From Sphingobacteriales bacterium (GTDB taxonomy: Bacteria; Bacteroidota; Bacteroidia; Chitinophagales; Chitinophagaceae): a DNA stretch of 36,145 nucleotides. This document shows, in pieces, positions 31,674 to 36,145 of the stretch (position 1 is the stretch's first letter; each line of letters starts with the position of its first letter). The stretch covers positions 1 through 36,145 of the forward strand of contig REAR01000089.1 in the NCBI GenBank assembly GCA_004295245.1, written 5' to 3'. The position numbers were made by a program, and so were the translations under genes. The notes beneath the pieces were generated by a model. That model saw nothing but the letters and a program-made list of their open reading frames with translations. It searched no databases and was not told the DNA's origin.

Positions 31674-32933
31674 TTATAACTGTTCTACTGCAGGTTCACT
31701 GCCCTCTTGCAATTCTCCTTCCCACTTGCTTACAACACTGGTGGCAAGTGCATTGCCCAACACATTGGTCATACTTCTAAACATATCGCAAAAATGATCT
31801 ATTGGTAATATTAACGCCACACCGGCTTCTGGTATTTTAAACATGGCGCAAGTGGCCAGCACTACCACTAACGATGCACGGGGCACACCCGCAATACCTT
31901 TACTGGTAAGCATTAATACCAACAGCATGGTTAACTGCGTACCCAAATCTAAATGCACGCCATATGCCTGTGCTATGGCAAGGCTGGCAAAGGTCATATA
32001 CATCATGCTGCCATCTAAATTAAAACTATAGCCCAATGGCAATATAAAAGAAACGATGCGGTCTTTACAACCAAAACGCTCCAGCTCTTCTTTTAATTTT
32101 GGAAACACAGCTTCGCTGCTGGTAGTACTAAAAGCAATTAGCAAGGGGTTGCCAATTCGTTTTAATAGCTCGGGGGTGCGATGTCGTAAAATAAGATACC
32201 CCACGGCAATAAGTACCACCCACAATATGGCAATACCCAATAGAAAATAAGCAAAATAAACCAGGTAGAATTTAAAGATACCCAAACCCTTGGTTGCAAC
32301 TACTGCGGCAATGGCACCAAACACCCCCAGTGGTGCAAAGTTCATTACATAGTTTACCATTTTAAGAATAATGTGCGAGGCCACATCCAATGCTTTAACC
32401 ACCGGCTTTGAATAATCGCCCATGGCAGCGGCGGCTACACCAAATAAGATAGAGAAAATTACAATCTGTAATATTTCGTTGGTGGCCATTGCTTCTATTA
32501 AACTGCGGGGAATGATATGCTCTACAAATTTTTCTAAGGAGAACTCGGTGGTTTTTCCCTGCAAATCTTTTAAGCCACTCATGTCTGCCTGAGAAAGATC
32601 GATGGTTTTTCCGGGCTCAAAAGTATTTACCAGCAGCATACCTATTAATAAGGATATTAATGAAGCAGTAATAAACCAAAGAATGGCTTTGCCACCTACA
32701 CGGCCTACTGCTTTTAAATCGCCCAGCTTGGCAATGCCCACCACAAGCGTACTAAATACCAGCGGGGCAATAATCATTTGCACCAGGCGTATGAATATTT
32801 TGCTGAGGAGTTTTATGCTATTAGAAAAACTCGCAATAAAATCAGGCGAAGCATTAATGTGCACCAAATAGCCCACACCAATACCCAAGGCCATAGCCAG
32901 CAAAATAAACAGGGTTAACTTATTTTTTTTCAT
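31674..32933 (-). CDS. dicarboxylate/amino acid:cation symporter (DAACS family)
   Basis: A 419-residue glutamate/aspartate or C4-dicarboxylate symporter. Family marks: PLVFSTLVVGIAKLGD, the serine-rich ISFSTTSSEAVFPKLKEEL re-entrant loop (with FSTTSSEA), SFNLDGSMMYMT, GIAGVPRASLVVVLA and LILPIDHFCDMFRSMTNVLGNALAT at the end (the DxxRxxxNVxG signature). Eight membrane helices plus two hairpins are expected. Substrate probably glutamate, aspartate or succinate with Na+ or H+. Single gene, ending directly at repeat copy 11. Confidence 0.95.
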   Translation of the reverse strand: MKKNKLTLFILLAMALGIGVGYLVHINASPDFIASFSNSIKLLSKIFIRLVQMIIAPLVFSTLVVGIAKLGDLKAVGRVGGKAILWFITASLISLLIGMLLVNTFEPGKTIDLSQADMSGLKDLQGKTTEFSLEKFVEHIIPRSLIEAMATNEILQIVIFSILFGVAAAAMGDYSKPVVKALDVASHIILKMVNYVMNFAPLGVFGAIAAVVATKGLGIFKFYLVYFAYFLLGIAILWVVLIAVGYLILRHRTPELLKRIGNPLLIAFSTTSSEAVFPKLKEELERFGCKDRIVSFILPLGYSFNLDGSMMYMTFASLAIAQAYGVHLDLGTQLTMLLVLMLTSKGIAGVPRASLVVVLATCAMFKIPEAGVALILPIDHFCDMFRSMTNVLGNALATSVVSKWEGELQEGSEPAVEQL

Positions 32934-33118
32934 TGAGAGTGGTTAAATAATAAGGTTGCAATATAAGTATTAAAGCCTTACAGAAAAGCAGGATATACCT
33001 GCTGTAAAAAACGCCTTTACCACCGGTGAAATCTTTTAGTTTGCTGGTATTACAAAATCCTTATCTTTCCAATTCGTATTATTTTTTTACTATTTATTTG
33101 TTAACCAACAACTACGTT

Positions 33119-34612
33119 ATGAGTTTGTTTCGTAAAAAATCATTGAACGTTTTACTGTCACAAGCGGCTGATTCTGAAAAGGGATTAAAGAAGACCTTAG
33201 GCGCTGTAAACCTGGTAGCATTGGGTATTGGTGCTATTATTGGTGCAGGTCTTTTTGTAAGAACCGCTGCTGCTGCAGGCCAGGCCGCAGGCCCTGGTGT
33301 TACATTATCTTTTATTGTTGCCGCAGTAGGTTGCGCATTTGCAGGTTTGTGTTATGCAGAGTTTGCAGCTATGATACCCATTGCAGGTAGCGCTTATGCC
33401 TACTCTTATGTAACCATGGGCGAATTGGTTGCATGGATTATTGGTTGGGCATTGATTATGGAATACGCTTTGGGTGCTGCCACTGTTTCTATTGCATGGA
33501 GCGAGTACCTGAACAAACTCTTTGACGGACGAATACCGTATGAATGGTGCCACTCCCCTTTTGAAAGTTTTACTGATTCAACGGGTGTTACCCATGCAGG
33601 TATAATGAATGCACCTGCATTAGTAATCTTATTATTGTTAACCTTATTACTTATAAAAGGTACGCAGGAAAGTGCTTTTGTAAATGCCATTATTGTATTT
33701 ATTAAAGTGGCCATTGTAATTTTATTTATTGCCCTGGGCTGGCAGTTTATTAAACCAGAAAATCATACGCCTTATTTCATTCCGGAAGGAACACCTGCTG
33801 TAGTAGACCAGGCGGGTAAAGTAATTGCAGATTATAGCGGATGGAATAAACACGGATGGGGCGGTATACTGGGTGGTGCTGCTATTGTATTTTTTGCCTT
33901 CATTGGTTTTGATGCTGTATCTACTGCAGCACAAGAAGCAAAAAACCCAAAAAGAGATATGCCGATTGGTATCTTAGGTTCACTGGTGGTTTGTACTATT
34001 CTTTATATTCTTTTTGGCCACGTATTAACCGGTGTTGCTAACTGGCAAGATTTTGTTGATCCCGAAAAAGGCCGTGAAGCTTCTGTTGCCTATGCTATTT
34101 CTACTTACATGACAGGGTATAGCTGGTTATCTACAGCTGTAACAGTAGCCATCTTAGCAGGTTTTTCTTCTGTAATATTAGTAATGCTAATGGGCCAAAG
34201 CCGTATTTTCTATACCATGAGTAATGATGGATTAATACCAAAAGCTTTTGGCGATTTGCATCCTAAATTTCAAACGCCTTATAAAGCCAACTGGATATTA
34301 TTTGTTTTTGTAGGTGCATTTGCAGCCTTCGTTCCAGGGCATTTAGCAGGAGACCTGACTTCTTTTGGAACTTTGTTTGCATTTGTATTAGTAAGTGCAG
34401 GTGTTTGGATTATGCGTAAAAAAGAACCTAATACAGAAAGGCCGTTTAAAACACCATTAGTACCAGTTGTTTCAACTTTGGGTGTACTTATTTGTACCGC
34501 CATGATTATAGGGTTAGACACACAAACTTTATTAGTAGCCTTTGGATGGATGGCTATTGGTTTGGTGGTTTACTTCCTCTACAGTAAGAAAAACAGTAAG
34601 CTTAATAAATAA
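33119..34612 (+). CDS. amino acid permease, APC superfamily (cationic amino acid transporter-like)
   Basis: A 497-residue transporter with twelve predicted helices. The first helix carries GIGAIIGAGLFV, the amino acid binding signature of the APC superfamily; then FAGLCYAEFAAMIPIAGSAYAYSYV and GFDAVSTAAQEAKNPKRDMPIGI are standard CAT-type landmarks. A start 31 codons upstream (33026) is possible in frame, but MSLFRKKSLNVLLSQ matches relatives and follows an AT-rich leader. Substrate unknown; relatives take up arginine, lysine or branched-chain amino acids. It ends at a strong terminator. Confidence 0.94.
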   Translation: MSLFRKKSLNVLLSQAADSEKGLKKTLGAVNLVALGIGAIIGAGLFVRTAAAAGQAAGPGVTLSFIVAAVGCAFAGLCYAEFAAMIPIAGSAYAYSYVTMGELVAWIIGWALIMEYALGAATVSIAWSEYLNKLFDGRIPYEWCHSPFESFTDSTGVTHAGIMNAPALVILLLLTLLLIKGTQESAFVNAIIVFIKVAIVILFIALGWQFIKPENHTPYFIPEGTPAVVDQAGKVIADYSGWNKHGWGGILGGAAIVFFAFIGFDAVSTAAQEAKNPKRDMPIGILGSLVVCTILYILFGHVLTGVANWQDFVDPEKGREASVAYAISTYMTGYSWLSTAVTVAILAGFSSVILVMLMGQSRIFYTMSNDGLIPKAFGDLHPKFQTPYKANWILFVFVGAFAAFVPGHLAGDLTSFGTLFAFVLVSAGVWIMRKKEPNTERPFKTPLVPVVSTLGVLICTAMIIGLDTQTLLVAFGWMAIGLVVYFLYSKKNSKLNK

Positions 34613-34632
34613 TTTCATTAGTTTTATTAGCA

Positions 34633-34663
34633 AAAAAACCGCCTTTTAAAAGGGCGGTTTTTT
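34633..34663 (+). terminator. intrinsic terminator of the amino acid permease gene
   Basis: AAAAAACCGCC (34633-34643) pairs with GGCGGTTTTTT (34653-34663) over 11 bp, ending in six T. Confidence 0.9.
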
Positions 34664-34817
34664 GTTTAGCGCCATCTCCTTAAATTTGCCACCCGGCATT
34701 TAGTTACTGCCCTTACACAACAGCTGATGTAATTGCACCACTAAAAACCGATTACTGCAAACGCTGCAATGCTAAAACCAGCAGCCGGTATTTAAAACAA
34801 CTAATAACTACAGATTC

Positions 34818-35540
34818 ATGGGACGGATTTTTGAAGTACGTAAAGCCTCTATGTTTGCCCGCTGGGATAAGATGGCTAAAAACTTTACCCGTATAGGTAA
34901 AGAAATTGTTATTGCCGTAAAAGCTGGTGGACCCGACCCCGGTACCAATGCCGCCTTGCGCCGTTGCTTTCAAAATGCCCGCAGTGTGGGCATGCCTAAA
35001 GACCGCGTGGAAGCTGCTATTAAAAGAGCACAGGGTAAAGAGCTGATTAACTATGATGAAATTTTATACGAAGGGTATGCCCCACACGGTGTAGCCCTGC
35101 TGGTAGAAACGGCTACCGATAACCATGTGCGTACCGTTGCCAATGTAAAAAGCCATTTTAATAAAGGCGGCGGCGCTTTGGGCAACAGCGGTAGTGTGGC
35201 ATTTCAGTTTAAAAAGATGGGCGTGTTTAAACTAAACCCCACCGGTTTAAGTGCCGATGATTTAGAGCTGGAACTGATTGACGCAGGCCTGGAAGAAATG
35301 GGCGAAGGCAGCGCAGAAAATGGAGATACGGTATTGGTATTGCGTTGTGCCTTTGCAGATTTTGGTAACCTGCAAAAAGGATTAGAAGAACGGAATATCC
35401 ACCCCATTAGCGCAGAGCTGGAATGGATACCCACCACTACCGTACCCGTAAACGATGAACAGGCAGAAGACATCAGTAAACTAATTGACAAACTGGAGCA
35501 GGATGATGATGTACAAAAAGTGTTTCATAATATGGGTTAA
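34818..35540 (+). CDS. YebC/PmpR family protein (translation or transcription factor)
   Basis: A 240-residue YebC family member. Full-length landmarks: [25 protein letters not shown] at the start, [46 protein letters not shown]-like stretch, [23 protein letters not shown] and [13 protein letters not shown]. Older annotation calls these DNA-binding regulators; newer work on relatives links them to relief of ribosome stalling, so which role applies is not settled by sequence. A -7-like TAAATTTG lies at 34681-34688, right after the permease terminator, with a TTTG 16 nt upstream; the 5' leader would be about 120 nt. Terminator follows at 35563. Confidence 0.95.
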   Translation: MGRIFEVRKASMFARWDKMAKNFTRIGKEIVIAVKAGGPDPGTNAALRRCFQNARSVGMPKDRVEAAIKRAQGKELINYDEILYEGYAPHGVALLVETATDNHVRTVANVKSHFNKGGGALGNSGSVAFQFKKMGVFKLNPTGLSADDLELELIDAGLEEMGEGSAENGDTVLVLRCAFADFGNLQKGLEERNIHPISAELEWIPTTTVPVNDEQAEDISKLIDKLEQDDDVQKVFHNMG

Positions 35541-35562
35541 TCAACTCTTTAACTTTTAAAAT

Positions 35563-35588
35563 AAAAGGCGGGCCTAACCCCGCCTTTT
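35563..35588 (+). terminator. intrinsic terminator of yebC
   Basis: AAAAGGCGGG, loop CCTAAC, CCCGCCTTTT, then TG: 10 perfect pairs ending in T-run, 22 bp after the yebC stop and 14 bp before the next ATG. Confidence 0.88.
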
Positions 35589-35602
35589 TGTTTCTTTGCA
35601 AC

Positions 35603-36145
35603 ATGCCCGCTATTACCATTTCTTACCAGCAATTAGCTGCGTTTACAAAAAATATTTTTTTGCAAATTGGCTGTTCAGAAGAACATGCCACTACCGCTAC
35701 TGAAACACTTTTAAGTGCAGATCTCCGCGGTATCGACTCGCATGGCGTGGCCCGCCTGAGTGGTTATGTGCGCTTGTGGGAAGCCAAGAGAGTAAATGCC
35801 ACACCCCATATTAAAGTAGTGCACGAAACACCTTCTACCGCCGTGGTGGATGGAGACAGCGGACTGGGCCTGGTGGTGGCCCCCTTTGCTATGAAAATAG
35901 CCATTGAAAAAGCCGCTAATGTAGGCACTGGCTGGGTAAGCGTTTGTAATAGCAATCATTTTGGTATTGCCGGTTACCATGCCATGATGGCTCTAGAAAA
36001 AGATATGATTGGTATGGCAATGACCAATGCCAGTGCCCTGGTGGCACCTACCTTTTCTACTGAGCGCATGCTGGGCACCAACCCTATTTGTGTGGCCATA
36101 CCTGCTGGTAAGCAACCCGCTTTTGTGGCCGACCTTGCCACCACC
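35603..36145 (+). CDS. malate/L-lactate dehydrogenase family (Ldh_2) oxidoreductase, partial
   Basis: The N-terminal 181 codons of a NAD(P)-dependent 2-hydroxyacid or imine reductase of the Ldh_2 / YlbC-ComC type, open to the window edge. Seen: a helical N-terminus, LSADLRGIDSHGVARLSGYV (family signature around residues 37-56, with catalytic His), VVDGDSGLGLVVAPFAM, VSVCNSNHFGIAGYHA (active-site His), and TNASALVAPTFSTERMLGTNP (coenzyme side). The substrate cannot be fixed: malate, sulfolactate, ureidoglycolate and imino acids are all used in the family. Starts 14 bp past the yebC terminator. Confidence 0.93.
   Translation, partial: MPAITISYQQLAAFTKNIFLQIGCSEEHATTATETLLSADLRGIDSHGVARLSGYVRLWEAKRVNATPHIKVVHETPSTAVVDGDSGLGLVVAPFAMKIAIEKAANVGTGWVSVCNSNHFGIAGYHAMMALEKDMIGMAMTNASALVAPTFSTERMLGTNPICVAIPAGKQPAFVADLATT

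Noticed and set aside
1-36145. Defence system, prophage or integrated element in the window
   Set aside because: No integrase, phage structural gene, toxin-antitoxin pair, restriction enzyme or change in gene style was found; gene content is ordinary chromosomal.

Overview
This window comes from a low-GC member of the Bacteroidota, most likely a Chitinophagaceae-type soil or freshwater bacterium. The evidence is a secreted protein with a type IX secretion (T9SS) sorting tail, DUF4249 and DUF4136 lipoproteins, a short RpoD without region 1.1, TAnnTTTG promoter elements in place of -35/-10 boxes, and no clear Shine-Dalgarno sites. The genus assignment is inference. No phage, CRISPR array, transposase, tRNA or rRNA was found.

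Layout. 1-3900 (minus): an aromatic amino acid operon, read from the right as Phe/Tyr leader peptide, attenuator, prephenate dehydratase, aminotransferase, prephenate dehydrogenase and DAHP synthase (truncated at the window edge). 3990-6000 (minus): an unknown protein and a T9SS-exported protein. 6100-7770 (minus): peptidoglycan recycling (sugar kinase, then MurQ). 8014-9612 (plus): a CtpA-like protease. 9618-12734 (minus): a TPR/RMDN-like protein, FolB, thioredoxin reductase and a DUF4249 lipoprotein. 12930-13787 (minus): the primary sigma factor. 14258-17572: a divergently encoded phosphorelay with a hybrid kinase on minus and Hpt plus a LytTR regulator on plus. 18026-22491 (minus): a DUF4136 lipoprotein, a beta-CASP nuclease, a DUF4442 protein and a membrane-anchored papain-like protease. 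22703-27683 (minus): a broken M20 dipeptidase, a CDF metal transporter, an M20 amidohydrolase, a SPOR protein and DeoC. 27928-28494 (plus): a secreted protein with an octapeptide repeat. 28498-32933 (minus): glycosyltransferase 9, an MFS transporter, DedA and a dicarboxylate symporter. 33119-36145 (plus): an amino acid permease, YebC and a truncated Ldh-family oxidoreductase.

The two strongest observations are regulatory or structural. First, a 28-codon ORF just upstream of pheA has nine consecutive Phe/Tyr codons. It is followed by a strong intrinsic terminator and by a segment able to pair with the terminator's 5' arm, which has the layout of a ribosome-mediated attenuator for the whole aromatic operon. 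Second, eleven copies of a 42-44 nt element (GTGCGACGCAACG at one end, GGTTAC at the other) sit in the gaps between genes, about one per 3.3 kb. Two of them form a long inverted pair. Some copies overlap apparent N-terminal extensions of genes and help to fix the true start codons.

Most genes are ordinary chromosomal housekeeping or transport genes. The oddities are an M20 dipeptidase with two similar internal deletions that both shift frame the same way, an 8-residue-period repeat protein, a bacterial relative of eukaryotic RMDN proteins, and a papain-like protease with a Gly-rich cytoplasmic tail.
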